Below, piece after piece: positions 12,701 through 27,700 of a stretch of 64,000 bases of DNA. Below the pieces are notes generated by a model that ran no database searches, was not told where the DNA came from, and saw nothing but the letters and a program-made list of their open reading frames with translations. The position numbers and the translations under genes are program-made. How positions within the stretch are numbered: the stretch's first letter is position 1; every line of letters starts with the position of its first letter. Source of the stretch: Centropus unirufus (Eukaryota > Chordata > Aves > Cuculiformes > Centropidae); the NCBI GenBank assembly GCA_013397695.1, contig VYZI01000526.1, positions 249,143 to 313,142 on the forward strand. Reading direction: 5' to 3'.

Positions 12701-15700
12701 ACTTTGTCGAGCAGGTGTTTGGGGAGCACAGTTCATGCTCTTTGCAGTGGTTGTCATTCATCTTATCTCTTGTTGAATTTTGATCTCTATTAATGCTTTC
12801 CTGCCACGTGTAGCTCACATTAGACAAATGAAACCTGTAATTACTCTGGTTTTCAGTTATTGAAATCAATAAACTTTAAATTATCAACTTTTAATGTGCT
12901 GATAAATAAACCTGGGCAAAGTCACTGCTAAGTCACTGCTATCATCTAAAATGATGCAGCTTCAGTGGCTGCCTGGATTATCTATTAACATCAGCTGGAA
13001 AGTATCAGGTGAGGCTGGTGTTGTCTTTACCATGGTAGTGTCAGGGCTGACTTTGCTCATTGTGTATATATTTAAAAAGACCCTAAGCCCACATAATACA
13101 GAAATTCCCTCAAATGCTTTAGCTTGGATGGTACTTTTTGTGCCACATAATAGGTGAACTGAGCAGTTAACTGTTCTGCCATGGTCCACTGAGCAAACCA
13201 TAGAGTAATGGAGAAATTCTGTTGGGTTTGAAAATAGTTTGACTATTTTGTTAACTTTTTCTCTCAATTTCACTAAACTGAAAATGATCAGACTCAGTCT
13301 TTGAAAGGAGCGTATTTGTTTGAAGTACCTCATTTTGTGTGTATTTTTGAAGCTTATTAAGTTTTAAAGCAAACATTATAGTATTTTCAGAAGAGAAAAG
13401 CCAAGCCAGAGCCCTTAAACCTTCTCCTTTTCTTTTTAAGCTGAGCCAACCTGCTGATATCTGCACTAATGAGTCATGTGCCCTGCTTCAGCTGAACCTT
13501 TTTTTGCATAAAAATGGAAAGCACTTGGTTTGCTCTGACAGCCTTGCTGAGGGCTGTCTCTGCTGAGGATGCAGAATCTATGACCAGTTATGTCTTTTGA
13601 ACCCATCCCTCTGGCTTTTGCCTGCTCTTTTGTAAAACTCAGCAACTTATTGAATTGCTCCATGGTTTTGTGGTGCTCTGGCTGGCTGTCAGTGAACTCT
13701 GTAGAGGGGCAGAAGAAGGGCTAAAGGGTGACTGCATAAAGGTGGTCCTGAGGGCCCTCACTGCAGCTGGGAGAAGAGTTGAGCTCCTGTTCCGGGAAAG
13801 CATTTGTGAGCTCTGCTGCTTTCTGGTTCTGCATCAGAACAAACATTACCACATTCAGGTTTAAAGTGAAAGAGAAGCATCACTGCATTGGTGTGGCTGA
13901 AGGCTCCAGTGCTGGTGCAGTCTGTGGTGCTGTTTGGGTCCTGGACTGTGTGTTGAGATTCCCCTAATTTTTGTGTGCCGGCTTCCCTTCCAAATAAACC
14001 AAAGAGCTCGGAGTGTGAGACCACATGTGCCTCGACCTTTGTGTACCAAGGAGCTGAGCCCTGGAAGGGGCGGTGGGCTCCTGCATTATTTCTGCTTGCT
14101 CAGGCATTGTCTCCTGGAGCCACAGAGAAAACTTTCATCTTTATCCGGGTGCTTTTCTTGACTGAAAGCAAGGTCGTGTCACCCACTTCTATCTGGAAAA
14201 GTCTTGTGCTTTGTTTACTCAAAACAAACATGTGGGAAGAGAGCTATAGTGTAATCTGTGGTGGGCAGCCTCCTGCTGACCTGGAAACCTGCAGGCTTTG
14301 CATGCGGGCACCTGGGGCAGCTGAGCTGCTTGGTTGTGCCTCTGCTGATTGCACCCTTATCCAGGGCAGGCTCTTGGTGGAAACCCTTGTTAGATGCACC
14401 TTTACTTCACTTGAATGTTCTCTGCTAATCTGAGTGGCCCAGGTTAATTCCCAGCTGCAGAAAGCCACCTCCCTGATCTGGAGGAATGCCACAAAGTTTT
14501 GGGTTGGATAGCATTGCCTGAGAGTTTCTTAGGACTTAGCTTAGCTCCTTCCTGACCCAAAGAAATTCGAGGCATTGGAGGAAGAGCCTCTTGCTGGTAT
14601 TGGAGAGGAGCCTCGCTACTTTACAAGCAACTCCCCTGCAGCAGTGGCAGAATGAGGTGCCTTGCACAGGTGAAGGACACCACTGGATTTGCTTTCTTGT
14701 TTATGGAAGTGTCACATTGGGATGTTATTGCACGCAATGCTTGAGAAATGTTAGGGGTGAGAAGACCCCAGTAGGTTCAGGTTGCTTGTTTTTCTTGTAC
14801 AGCATGAGGGAGTTTCAAGCCTGTAACTTCATCAGAAGGTCACAAGGGCTGTTGAAAGCTTCAAGGAATGGAGCTTACATGGTTTTGTAATAGGAATCAG
14901 AGCTCAAGAGTGGAAAATGTGCCAGGCATCCACATCTGGCAATGCAGATCGTGTCCATAGTCTGTTATTTTATCTGCTGCTGCTCAGGACATTTAGTCCT
15001 CATGAGCGGGATTGCATAACTTGAGGTAGGGGGAAAGATCAGGCTTTGCCCTTTTAAAATCTTCATCCCGGTAGATTCAGATCGTGTCATAAGGGCAGGA
15101 GAAGTGACAGAAACATCTTTTTACAACCTGCTAGCAGTGGCATCTGTGACCTCTGGGCCAGCTGATTGCAAGAGCGCAGGATCAGTACCTCCAGCAGCCC
15201 TGAGCCGGGCACCTACACCTACATTTTGCATCCCACCGTGTCAGTGGTAGCTTCTTATGCAGGTGACCCAAACCCAAGGACTACCCCACCCCAGCAATAA
15301 TGGCTTTAGCAGCAGAAACAGTCAATGAAAACCCCAGCTGAGTCAGAAGAGAAGTGTCTGCCTGCATGGTCTGTAGGAGGAGGTGAGGATAGAAATGAGC
15401 TCCTGGGCATCAGTGCCTGTTCCAGAGGTGGATGATGCTGGCTTCACTCCAGGAGCACCAGCAGCATTGAACTCAAGTCAGCTGCTCATGGATGCTTCAG
15501 AGTAGGGTGAAAGGATCTTGAGGTAGACAATTATGTGTTGCCCTCCTGATATGGTATACTCATTTTTCTTCCAGTTCCTCATAATTATTGTATGTTATAT
15601 ACCCTGATGCCAGAAGATTTGTGGGCTTTAATTAGTAAACCTGGGCAGTTTAGTTATGCAGGCAAATGTCCAGTCCTCGTCCGAATCTACCCAATTGCCC

Positions 15701-18700
15701 TCAGCGTCCTGCAGCACTCATCTGAATAGGAAAATTTGGGCAATGTCATAACTAACAAGAACTTGATGTATTAAGTTGTTTCTCTACAGTTTCATTAAAA
15801 AAAATAAATATGTATTTTATTGGCTATTCCATTGCTTAAAAGATGAGTTCTGGAAATAAGACAGCTGAAACATTTCACAGCTAATATTTTCCTTTCCTGT
15901 TCGACTTCCAAATCACATTTGCCATATTCCTCCAAAGCCCCAGCTGCCAAATGGGAAAAAAAACCCTTTTTCTTTTCTGTGACTCTTTCTCCAAAATCCC
16001 TTATTTGCAGTAATTGGGAAACAGGGTTTCAGAGCAATGAGCTCTGAGTTAATGTCCCAATTGTAATGAGTTGAAACGTGTTTTCTTTTGAAACCAGCTT
16101 GTTTGCTCTACGGGGCAACTCTTGTTCTTTTTATTTGTTACAGTACCTTGTACCATGGCACTGATTCCATGTCTAGGATCAGAAAGCCTGTAAGCACTGA
16201 TAACAACAAGTAATTAACGATATATCTGGAGCCGATTCTTGGAAGTGAAGTCAAAGTTTTTGTGTAATGACTCTTAGCAAATTAATTGATTACTTCAAGA
16301 AGGCAGAAGCTGGAAATTGAAGGTGTTTGGGGTTTACTTTTTTCCCTCTTCCCAAATTCCAAACCATGCAAGCTAAATAAAGATGGGGTGCTTACTGACA
16401 ATTACTGGAAACAGAATTAATTTCTGAAGATACATTTAATGTGTGAGCTGCAGCAGCAGTAAGAAAATATTTAGACAATACTTAGGTACTGAAAAATAAA
16501 CTTTACAATGGTAGTATTTTAAAAATGGTTTTGTGCTTCCTTGTCATGACTTTGTCCTTGTATATTGGCTGCAACCTGTGCCTAGCACCAGCTGCTTATG
16601 TTTAAACTTCTGCCGCGGTTCTAAGTGCATCTTACCAATTTGTCTTTATCTCCTGGCAGGTAGAGCTTCATGTACACCTGGATGGAGCCATTAGACCAGA
16701 AACAATCTTGCACTTTGGCAGGTGAGTTGGGGTGGGGGAGAAAGCTCTGGCAGCTGCAGTTCAAAAGCATTATCCTTTCTGCTTATGTGGTTCTCCAGCA
16801 GAAGAGCTTATGCTGGCAGGCTGGGAAAGCTGTCCCCCTTGCTGTGCAGGGAGCAAGCCCTTCTGGTCTTGTCTCTGCACAGATGGATTATCTGGCCACA
16901 CAGACTGAGAACACTGAGCACGTCCCGCAAGGCAGGGCTTCAGTGGGGCCACGCTGGTGGCAGGAGCATGGGCGAGGTGGTCCTTGATCCTATGTGCCGG
17001 GCAAGCTCAGAATGGCCACTGTGAGAAAAGTTCAGATGTCTCATGAAAGGGCTCTCTGCCTTTGAAGTGTACTCAGGACGTGGCACAGTCAGAGTATTCT
17101 CATTTTTTATTCCACAATCCTTGCAAAAGCAAGTGAAATGCAGGCTGGGAGCATCTCAGTGGTGGTGCTGTACCACAGTCCTAGGAGGAAAAACCAGCTT
17201 TGGTGTTCCTGCACTGCTGCTGTGTGGCTTTGAACCCCGGGCTGCCTGCCTGGTGCCAGCAGTCAAGGAGTCGTGCGTGTGTGGGGGTGACCCAGGAAAG
17301 CATTTGGCAGTGACTTAAAGAGAGATTGTTTCCTTGACAGAGCCCATGTGCATCTTCGTGCTGCAGCGTAGCTTGTGTGGGAAGCACCAGGGTGAATGAT
17401 TAACTGGGGTGAGGACCTGGCTCCATGGTTGTAAGCAACATAAACTTCAGACTTCTTCCAGCTGTTGCTGTTCAAAAAGCTAAGGGAGATGAGCAGATAC
17501 CCTTGGATCCACAAAGTGGCAAGCTTAAAGGAAACAGCTTCTAGACACAACTCTGGTACTTTGGGGAGGAAATCAATTCTGAGGAGGGTGAGAAGTGGCT
17601 CTGGGATCCTGAGTCCTCCAGACTCCAAAGCAGTGCAATCCTAGGGGGAAATATTATTTCTGAAGTAGCTTTTTCTGTAGGAAGTACCCATACATTTTGC
17701 AGTGTAGTCAGAGTAAGGAGGATGGATCCAGCGATGTCCCTTTCACGTGTTGCAGTATGTTGGCATGGTGATCTGAGTCTGTGTTCCTCCTGGCTCTGCC
17801 CTTGCAGGGCTGGAATACAAGTCCCAGTGAACCCAAAAGTCAGTGCTTGCTCCCTGAGGCTCTGCTGAGTCTGTTCTGCCAGCAAAGGATAAATGCTGCT
17901 GTAGTCCTTAAGGAGGACTAAAGGAGTCCTGAGGCCCAGGAGGTGCAGCAGCCATCTGAGGATTCCGTGCTTCTCTTGCTTAGGACAGAAACCTCATTGC
18001 CTGGCTGTATGCTGAGTTCCTTCTTATTTTTAAACAGCCCTGGCATCCCCCGGCGCTGCCAGCCTCCGGGTGCAGCAAGGCTGTGCTATTCCCAGGCTCA
18101 CACAAATGTAGAAGTAGCAGGGCAGTGTAGGAGACTGCAGGGTCCTGCCTTAATAACCTCACCCTCAGAGAGTTACTTGTGATCTATTTTTAACGGTAAA
18201 GAGCTGGTAATAAATTTGCCAGGTGGTGGCTGACCATGCACAAATGACCTGGAGCTGCTGGGATGCACAAGTCCCCTGGGGCAGCGTCTGAGCTCGGTCT
18301 TTATTAGAAGCTTTAGCTCCAATTCTCTCAGGTCTGGGTCAGGCTTTGCATCCCTTCCTGCCCAGCCAAAGGGTTCAGGGTTGGGGCAGACCCCTCATGG
18401 GACTCCTGGAGGTAGGGTGTCCCTGGGAGATGTGCCCTCACTGCAGCGGGATGGTGCATGTCACAGCTCGGCCCCCTGGCTGGAAGTAGCTCCGGGCAGG
18501 CTGCCGAGGTGCCAGTGGGCATGAACACCTTTCTCTGGGGCAGTTTTGCTGTGGGAAGGCTCCCAGATACTAGGCAGGTTGGATGGGGCAGCAGCAGCTC
18601 CCAAAGCCACATTGACAAGATCCACCAGCCAGCATCTCTGTGCCGGGGATCATCCCAGCTGCGTGGCTGCATGAAGGCAATGCTTTGGGAAGCACATGGA

Positions 18701-21700
18701 GAAGGACAGGGCAATATTGGGCTTTACTGCTGGAAACTTTCCCTGGGTTGGTGGAGGAAGATGCAGGCAGGTTCCTGGAGGAGGGAGCAATGTGACAGTG
18801 CCATGGAAAGGGCAAGGCAGAGAGGAAAAGTGATACCTTGGCACTGGTGAGTGTCCCCTGCTGAGTGCCAGCAACTGAATCTGCACGTGTGAAAGCTGAG
18901 TGTGGGACTGGTGTCCTTCCTGCCCAAGCAGAGAATGAGCAGTGTTTACTGGGCCCAGGAGTGGGGTCATTTGGGCTGCTTCCCTGCAGATTGCTCATCG
19001 GGATGGCTGCCGGCATCAGGATGCTAAAGCTGGCTGTGGTGCTTTGTCTCTATTAGTGGAGAGGTCCATCAATCAGCTATAATTCATCAAGGCAGGAGAA
19101 AGGATTAAAAACAAATGTTGATTTATTACTCCTACTTGGCATTCCTGTGGAGTTGACAGCCTGTGGAGTTGGGGTGACGAAGCCTGCCTGGGAAGCGTGC
19201 AGCATCCTTGGCTCACAGTCCCCTTGAGCCTGGCTGTCACCCCACTGGGGACATCTCCATCCATCCAGGACTCCAGGTGGTTCTGGGACAAACACTCTCC
19301 TGTCTTGGAAGAGTTTAGGTGAGCTTTACCCTCTCCAGCCCTTCAGTGAGAGTGTTTGTTAGGACTACCAATTGCTCCTGCATGGGAGGTGTCCCCATCA
19401 GAGAAGATACCACCATGATGTTGGGTTTGGCTTGCCTGTAGGAGCTTCTGGCCTTAAGCTCACAAACCATGACATTTCTACGTGTGTGATCCTGGGGCTG
19501 GGAGCATCTCCATGTTTTTTTCTGGCCTTTGAGCCTGTATAGTGAAAATTAACTTTCCTAAAGAATTTTGGCAATTCTGTTACAAGGTCTAGAAGGCGCC
19601 AAGAAATAATCCAGAGCCCCTTTAGACAAACTCCTTTGTAAGCTTAAAATGTACTCTAGCTCCATTCCTGCTGGGTCAGTCTGGGCTTGTATGTCGATTT
19701 GTTTGTTCTTTGCCTGTATTTTGGATTGTCTTCCTCCTCACTGGACCTCAGGGATGCATCTCTGAGGAGATTTTGGAAGGACAATGCGTGCCATATCTTT
19801 TCTGTGAAGAAATGGAGGTTAATACTGCCAGTTCAGGGTGTGATTGATATGTGAAATGGACTCATTAAAAATGTGATAGCCTTCCCTGTTGGTAACACAT
19901 GGCTTTATTTGCAGGAAAAGAGGGGTTCCTCTCCCTGGCAGCACTGTGGATGACCTCCTGAAGCATGTCAGCTACAAGACACCACTGACACTTACCCAGT
20001 TCCTAGAAAAGTTTAATCACTATATGCCTGCCATAGCGTAAGTACCCAACATTTTACTTCCCTGCAGCCCTTGGTTGGACCTCTTGGCTAGCATTGCTTG
20101 GTCTTAGAGGCTGCCTTACTCATCCCTAGTGTGGCCCAAGGGTGACAAGTCCCAGTGATGGATCCCACTGCTGTCCCTGCAGGGGTGACCGTGAGGCAGT
20201 GAAGAGGATCGCGTACGAGCTTGTGGAAACGAAAGCAAAAGAAGGAGTCATCTATGTGGAAGTCCGGTACAGCCCTCACCTCCTGGCCAACTGCCATGTG
20301 GATCCCATCCCCTGGGGCCAAACTGAGTGAGTGAGCCCACCATGCCAAGGAGCCAGTGGGTGGCCAGATGGGCGTGGAGAATCCAGGTCCTTCATCACTC
20401 AGCCAGCATGTGTTCAAAATGTAGTGTAACCAAACCTCCCCTCCAGCACAGCGAGCACTGGCACTCTTCCACCTCTTCTCCCCATCAGCAGGATTTTTCC
20501 TCTAATGATATCTCTGTATGCTCCTGTGATTTAGCGTCCCTTGCTCGGGGCACCCAGTTCTGCACGTGCAGAGCAGCTGTACTTAAACTTCTGGCTGGAG
20601 CCGGTCTCTGTGTGAGGGAAGGCAGCTTTCACATGTGGTTCGCCTGCCCACAAAGCATTAATTTGAGATGGTGGGCAATGTGGGAGGGGCATGATGATCC
20701 AATCCCTTCTTTACCTGTCATCCCCACTGTGATATGTACCTCTTATTAAATCAGTGCTATTAAGTAGGTGCTCTGTAGCCCCTTAAAAACATGCTGTGAT
20801 TGATGTTAACCCCCTGTGGTTGTGCCTGCCTGGCTTGAGCGCTCTAAAGAGATGTTCTGGCAAAGAGTGGGTTCCTCTGCCCAGGCAGGATTGACATCCA
20901 GTTCCCTGAGGCTTTTCTAAGTCTTACTATTATCTTTGCATGCTTTTGTGCCCAACAACTTGTAAATCCAGGCATGGCATGGGTGTAAAAGGTACTCTTC
21001 TGCTCTGGGTGGTCTCATCGGGTTCCTCTGGATGCTAAGGCGAGTGGGAGCCTGGGCAGCGTGGGTTTTGTGTGGGGTGTCCTGTGGGGATGCTGGACTG
21101 GACCTGTGGCTCCTGCCCGCTTCCCTGGTGGGCGTGTGACCTCTTGCTGATGGCTTTTCTTCCCTGCAGAGGAGACCTCACTCCAGACGAAGTTGTTAAC
21201 CTCGTAAATCAGGGACTCCAGGATGGAGAAAGGGATTTCCGCATCAAAGCCAGGTCTATTCTATGCTGCATGCGCCATATGCCAAGTAATGTATTGCAGC
21301 TGCCCTGCTGCTCTGCTCCCCTTCCCTGATGCGTGGCGGGCAGGGATGTCCCCTGGGTTCAGGGCCCTGCAGAAATGTAGGGGAAAGCCCTGGTCCCGTG
21401 GCTCTGGGTCTGATGTGGGACCAGGCAGTGCTGAGAAGGAGTTTTTTCATGGTGGAAGTTCTCTGCTTCCCTCACTATGGAGAAAAGGGTCAGCTGGATG
21501 TGAGTGGGGGTCTGTGGGTACAATCAGTGTCTGAAATATCTTTCTTTCAGACAAAGCGGGCTCTACTCTGCTGAGGGAGGTGCAATTTCTGCTCATAGGG
21601 AAAAAACCGCTCAATTTCCAGTGCTTCACTGGGCTGCTGAGTTCTGTTCCCTAGGGCAAGTTGCAGTCCAAACAGGCTTGTCTTATGTAAAGACTTTGTT

Positions 21701-24700
21701 ATAAATATCTCCATATCCTCACAACAGTTTTAGGTAGTCTTAGTACAGTAGATGGTGGAAAGATTTTTGATAACGACTACATGGTTGATTTGTGTCTAGA
21801 AATGTGAAAAATTGTATTTTTGGAAATTGGGAAATTTGAGAGTGTGCTTTTTTTTTTCTTGCTCACACAATTAACTCCAGGCAACACTTTGAAAACTTGA
21901 CCCTTACATTACTGGTTTCTAGGAAGAAAACTTGTCTCTTTGTAGAAACTGGAAAGCTGTAGGGCAATGTCACATTTGCCTGCAGTCCCTGCCAACTCAC
22001 AAGTGGTAAAGGCAGAAGGTGGTGAGAGCATCCCAAGGGCACGTGCAGTGTGTGCTTGCACAGCTGGAGGGGTTGCTCATGCAGATGTGTGAGCTGGCAT
22101 TTTCATGGCTCTGTCTCAGGGCACCAACTTTTACCCAGAGTCAGTGATGTGCTCCAGGCGAGAGTCTTTAGCGCTGTATTTAGAATGTGCTGCACAGTGG
22201 GAAGCAGCCCTGTGCTTCATGAAATGTTGAAAGGCAGGGATGCTAGCCAGAACCAGCTCATATTAAACTTGTAAATAAAATAATGACTCTAATCTGGTGA
22301 ACTGGAAGCAGGTGAGTAAAAAAAGAAGATGAAATTGCACACATTTTCTCATGTGTTTGTATGATTTTGGGATTGTACATGCCCAGCAGGTGCCTGTTAA
22401 TTATTAACCCTACTGTTTGTTTCTTGGCCTTTTTGCTAAGGGTAAGTGCTGTGTGAGTTAGTAGACACCTGCCCTTTCTCGGAGGTTATCTATCCTGATC
22501 AGATGGCTCTGAAGTAGTTGCTGGTCATTTGTTACTCTCACAGATGCCTGAAAGATAAAGCCTTGTGAGTGTTAAGGGTCACCTTCCAGGAGGCAGCTCA
22601 ACTCCTTCCCACTGGGAGTAGCATCCATCATCTTTTCTGGGAAAGTCAAGGCTCCTCTGCAGTTGGACTGGGCTGGCTGTCATTCAGGAGCCCCCTGACC
22701 CCGAGCCAACTCTTGCCTTCCAGCCCAAACTCCTCCATGGCACAGCACACCCAACATGCCAGTTCTTCCTTTTCCCCCCCGTTTCCTAGCCTGGGATGAG
22801 GTGAAGGTTCAGGAGCAAGCTGTAGGGATTCTTGCATACCCAGTGTTACAGTGCATGGGCTAAGCAGTTCAGCCTACCTTTGGCCAACTGCAGCAGTCAC
22901 CACCACATCTGGAGGCTTGTTTTCTTTATTTTTGTTTTCCCCTGCTCAAAGTGAGCAGAAAAACCGAATGAGAGCAGTTTTGTAGCTGATAAATGCATTT
23001 GATTTGCCTTTCATTGGTGATGGACTAATTAATTGGCAATTTTTATTTGCCTGAAGATGACAGACATTTCTAGGATTTTGTTAGCTTTCTTTTTGAGCAT
23101 CAGATTTTTAGAAAAGACCAAAGAATATAGCTCTAGCCTTCCAGTTTTAGGACCAGGATTTGTTTAGAGAAGTGCCAAGGCTGCAGCCCTTACAAATGCT
23201 TTCTCCTGAACACCGGTGCTGTCTCTTCCAGGCTGGTCTCCAGAGGTGGTGGAGCTCTGCAAGAAGTATCGAAACAACTCCGTGGTGGCCATCGACCTGG
23301 CTGGGGATGAGTCCCTGAGTGTGGACAATTCCTCTGAGCATAAGAAGGCTTACGAGGTTTGTTGAATAAGCTTCTTAAAGAAATTATAACAGAAAAACAT
23401 CTATTGAGGGGTTGCACATGAGGGGACAGGCAGAATGTGATTCAGACTGCAAACAGCTGGGACAGTCTAAAAATTTGTTGCAGCTGTTAAGAATGTTCAG
23501 TTAAAAGAGAAAAAGAATTTGTTTATTTTTCCTAAGTGATTAATGGCAGGCATTATTGCTTAAACATATCCTTGGAGCTGAAACTCCTCACGCTAGCCTG
23601 GAGCACTGAGTGCAATGGGAATGGCACAGCCCTTGTGCCCCTGACAGCGGCTGGGCTTTGCTCCTGGGGCTCAGCGAAACCACAGCTGAGGGTGGAAGAG
23701 ACCAGTATTTCTAGTCTGGCTGAAATCACCTGAAGAGCAGAGAAGTTGCACCTTTGAACTACCTTTATCTGATTATCTGAAATGCAAATGCTGGAGCAGC
23801 CTGATCTGAGGCTTTCCTTAGACCTTAGCGCTTTGCAGTGGCTCAAAGGGGAAGCTTTGCACCTCATTCCTCTCTGCTGGTGGGAATTTGGGGTTGCTCG
23901 TCTCCTGCATCAGTGGGAGATGAGGTTGTGCACCATCACCACCAAAAAGGAAAATGGTCTGTGAGCAGCCCTCAGAGCTGAAGTGACCCAGGGATCCCCT
24001 GGGGCCTTTGCCCTGTCAGCAGGCACCGATACGAGGTCTGCTCCTGCGGCTGCACCGTGCTGGATGAGCTGAGTAGTTATAAACTGAGACGTAGGCACGG
24101 GATTTTATTAACTGATGGGCAGGCACGTGTCATCCTGCCCTGCAGTGCCAGCAGTACTCGAGTCCAGACCCCTCTGTCTGGAGGATGTGTCTTGTCCCTG
24201 TGCTGGGGACTTGCCCAGGCTCTGAGATGCTGGAACAAATCCCACTCCTGACCGCTGGCCCCCTTTGGCCTGCCTGGCAGGGAAGCTCTTCCCCATAAAT
24301 ACTGCTGCTATCCTTTGTGGGGTACGTAATGCATCCAGGGAAATCTGAGAGACTTGTGATTCCCCTGGGCTCAGACAAACATGTTCTGCCTGGGACCTCT
24401 CGGGGCTGCTGGAGGGGACAGAGGAGATAAGGGTGAAAACTTGACTGTGGCTGCTGGTTGCGTAGGAGCACTGGGACACAAACGTACAGCCCAGGATCCC
24501 AGGACTGCCGTGCCCAAGTGGGCAGCCGTGCTTGGAGGAGAAGGCAAGGGAAGCACCATGGGTCTTTGAGCAATTGCATTGAAAAAGGGATTAAGCCACT
24601 TCAGGGAAGATGTGCCATAGATTGATGTTTGATACAAGCTTCCTCCTGGCTGCAGTGGATGGGGCTCAGGCTTCAGTAGCCAGGAGGGTTAGTGGGGAAG

Positions 24701-27700
24701 TGTTGGCATATGTGGTGTTCCTTACCCCTCTGCTCGTATCCCTGGCTCCTGTTGGGATAGTTAGGGATTCCTGTCATGGGAGAGGAGGGAAAAAGAGTTT
24801 CTGGTTTATCTTCATCCCGTGTAGAAACAAGTGGAATACCTCGGTGCTGGTGTGAGTCTATCGGTCTTCTTGGTCTGGTACTTTAGCCAGAGGGAATTTG
24901 TTGTAAAAAGTGTAAAAAAAAAATAAAATAAAATCAGCTGATTGGCAAAAATCAACATATGCTTAAATGTGGGGAGGACAAAGTGCCTTTCAGGTCAATG
25001 CACAAAGGGCTTTTCTGTAGCTGCCCCAGGTGAAACTTGGCCTGACCTTTGCTGGGCCTGGGTATGCAGCACATGAGGAGCTGAAAATTAAGTAACTGAA
25101 AAAAATTCTGAGTGAAAAGCCCTGACGGAGTGCCTCGAAGACAGTCTGCTGCGAGATGGGGCTTGCAGCCTGGCTGCCTCTGCCGTCTGTGTGGCCATTT
25201 TCCAGCAAGGCAGGAGCCAGGCTTCCCTCGAGGCTGCTTGGCTTCCCAAAACCTGGGTGTTCTGTGGTCACCCTGGCAAGGGGTTTTTCTGTATGGCCAT
25301 GGAGACCACCTCAAAGTGTGCCCCAGGGTCCTCCCAGCCTCTGTCCCCAGCCTCTTAGAGGAGGGAGGTGGTCCATGGCCAAGCTTCCCTTCATCTCTGC
25401 TATGGGGCTTTTAAATTCTCCCACGTGGCTGCAGCAGCCAAAAAGGCAGAAGTTTCAAAGGCAGGGATTGCTGCAAAGTTCATGCAGAAGGGTGGGTGGG
25501 TGGAGGATGGAGAGCTAGTTTGCTGCTGTCTGAGGAGGAGGCAGAAGCTCTCCTGGTATTAGGAGACCCTGGAGGAGTCTGGCTGGGCTCCCAGGGAAGG
25601 TCACCACGCTTCCCAAGTTTCTCTGCTTATGGCAATACTGAGTTCTCCACTCGGGGGCTGTGCTGCAGCAGGGAGCCCACACCTCTCGGGGTGCAGAGCC
25701 ATGTTTCTCCCACTTGCTGTGCCCCTGAGGGCAGTGGCAGCTGTCCTTGCTGCAGGTGATAGGATAGGAACATGTCCTTGCTTTGCAGGAAGCTGAAAGA
25801 TGCGGGATTCATCGCACTGTCCATGCTGGGGAGGCCGGCCCTGCTGCCATGATCAAAGAGGTACGAGGAGCTCCTGACGAGGGGCAGGGAGCGGGCAGGA
25901 GAGGGGCAGGGATGGGAAGTGCCCCTGCACCGGGGAGAGGAGCTGAAGTCCTCTCTGTATTCATAGCGGAGCAAATTCCAGGAACCCAGGCAGAGATCTG
26001 GCTGGGGTAGTTTGGAGAAGGACCTTCCCAGAGCAGGTTGTGACCATGGGTAGGGTGGGGATCTCTGGGCAGATGGGAGCTGAGCTGCATTCAGTGGCTC
26101 TGTGTGGTTTTTTCATGTTCTCTAGGCTGTTTATCTCCTGAAAGCCGAGCGTATTGGCCATGGTTACCATGTCCTGGAGGACCCTGAGCTCTACAAGGAG
26201 CTTTTGAGAGCAAAGATGCATTTTGAGGTAAGGATGGCTGGTGGGGGGTGACAGCCAGGTATCTGCTATCCAAGTGAAAAATGAGCCCTCACTTGGGCTG
26301 CGTGGTAGCCAGGGGCACGACCTGACAGCCAAGGGCTGACCACGTGTATGGGGATGTTGCTGTTGAACTTGGATGACGGAAGCTCCACAGCAAAAATGCT
26401 GATGAGACCTGGCTGTTCAATGGGATCTTTACTGCGAGCACAGCAGCTTGCAGGAGATGTTTAGCAGAGAGAAATGGATCCTGTTCTGGCTGAAGATAAA
26501 TTTTGAGTTGCTTGTTTGCTAATTTATATACCTCAAGCCTGCTGGCTTCTCTTGCAGAGTGGGCTGTTGTGGTGGAGGGTGGAAGTGCCTGGCAATTACT
26601 GTGCATGGGCACGTTTCCTTGGCTTTTCCCCAGATCGGGGTGTATCCAACTAATATGTGGAATTATATAATTGTATATATATGTGTATATACTTACTGCC
26701 GGGGGTTTCTTAACTGTAGTTGACACAGGGCGGGTGTGTCAGACTGGCCATGGGAAATAGCAGCAGACAGTGGGATATTGTTGCACAAGCTGTGGGCTGT
26801 TCGCCTCCACGTCCTGAGCAGCGCTAAGGAGTAGCTGCAAACAAAGCTTTAAACCTGTATCTGGCTTTACCAGCATTCTTAGTTATCTGCATACACAGCT
26901 GGGGTTCAGATCTGCATGGCTGTTTCTGGTTTTCATGTTTAACTCCTCCCAACAGGTCTGTCCTTGGTCCAGTTATCTCACTGGAGCGTGTCTTCCGGAC
27001 TTCAGGAAACACCCTGTAGCACAGTAAGGCTATCATAAACAACCAGATTTGGAGGGACTATAACCTCCTTATTGCTTTACCAAGCAATTTACTCACTTAG
27101 GAAAACGTGGTGCATCCTTAGCCTTTGGCACAGAGGGGCCTGGTGCAGCAGGAGGGGGTGCAGGGGTCCTTCAGGGAGGCTCCTTCTGCCCCTGCGCTGA
27201 GCTCTGGGGCACAAGGTTCTGCACACTGGCCACTACTCCTAGGGTCTGGGTGAGAGCTGAGGTTGCTGAAGCTCTAGGTAAGAGATGCCCTGCACTTTGC
27301 TGTGCCTGAGAAAGAGATGGGTGCAAAGCTGCAGTGAGACAAGCCAAGCCCTGTGTTTGTGCCTAGCCCTGCAAGCTGCAGGGACAGCTACGAGGGCTTT
27401 CCTTTTACTGTATTTTCCCCTGAGAAATGCACACCCAGTGTTTTACCCACTACTTCAACCAAATTTCCTTACAGATTTAGGAAGGATCGAGCTAACTATT
27501 CTATAAACACGGATGACCCTCTCATCTTTAACTCCAGTATTGACAAGGATTACAGCATAGTGAAGGACTACATGGGCTTCACTGAAGAGGAGTTCAAGAG
27601 AGTGGTAAGTCGGCCTTGGCTGCGTGCCCTGCTGATGTCCTCAGGGCAGCCCAAAACAACCTGATAGGCTTTTTTTTATAAACTGAAGAGTTTTCAATGG

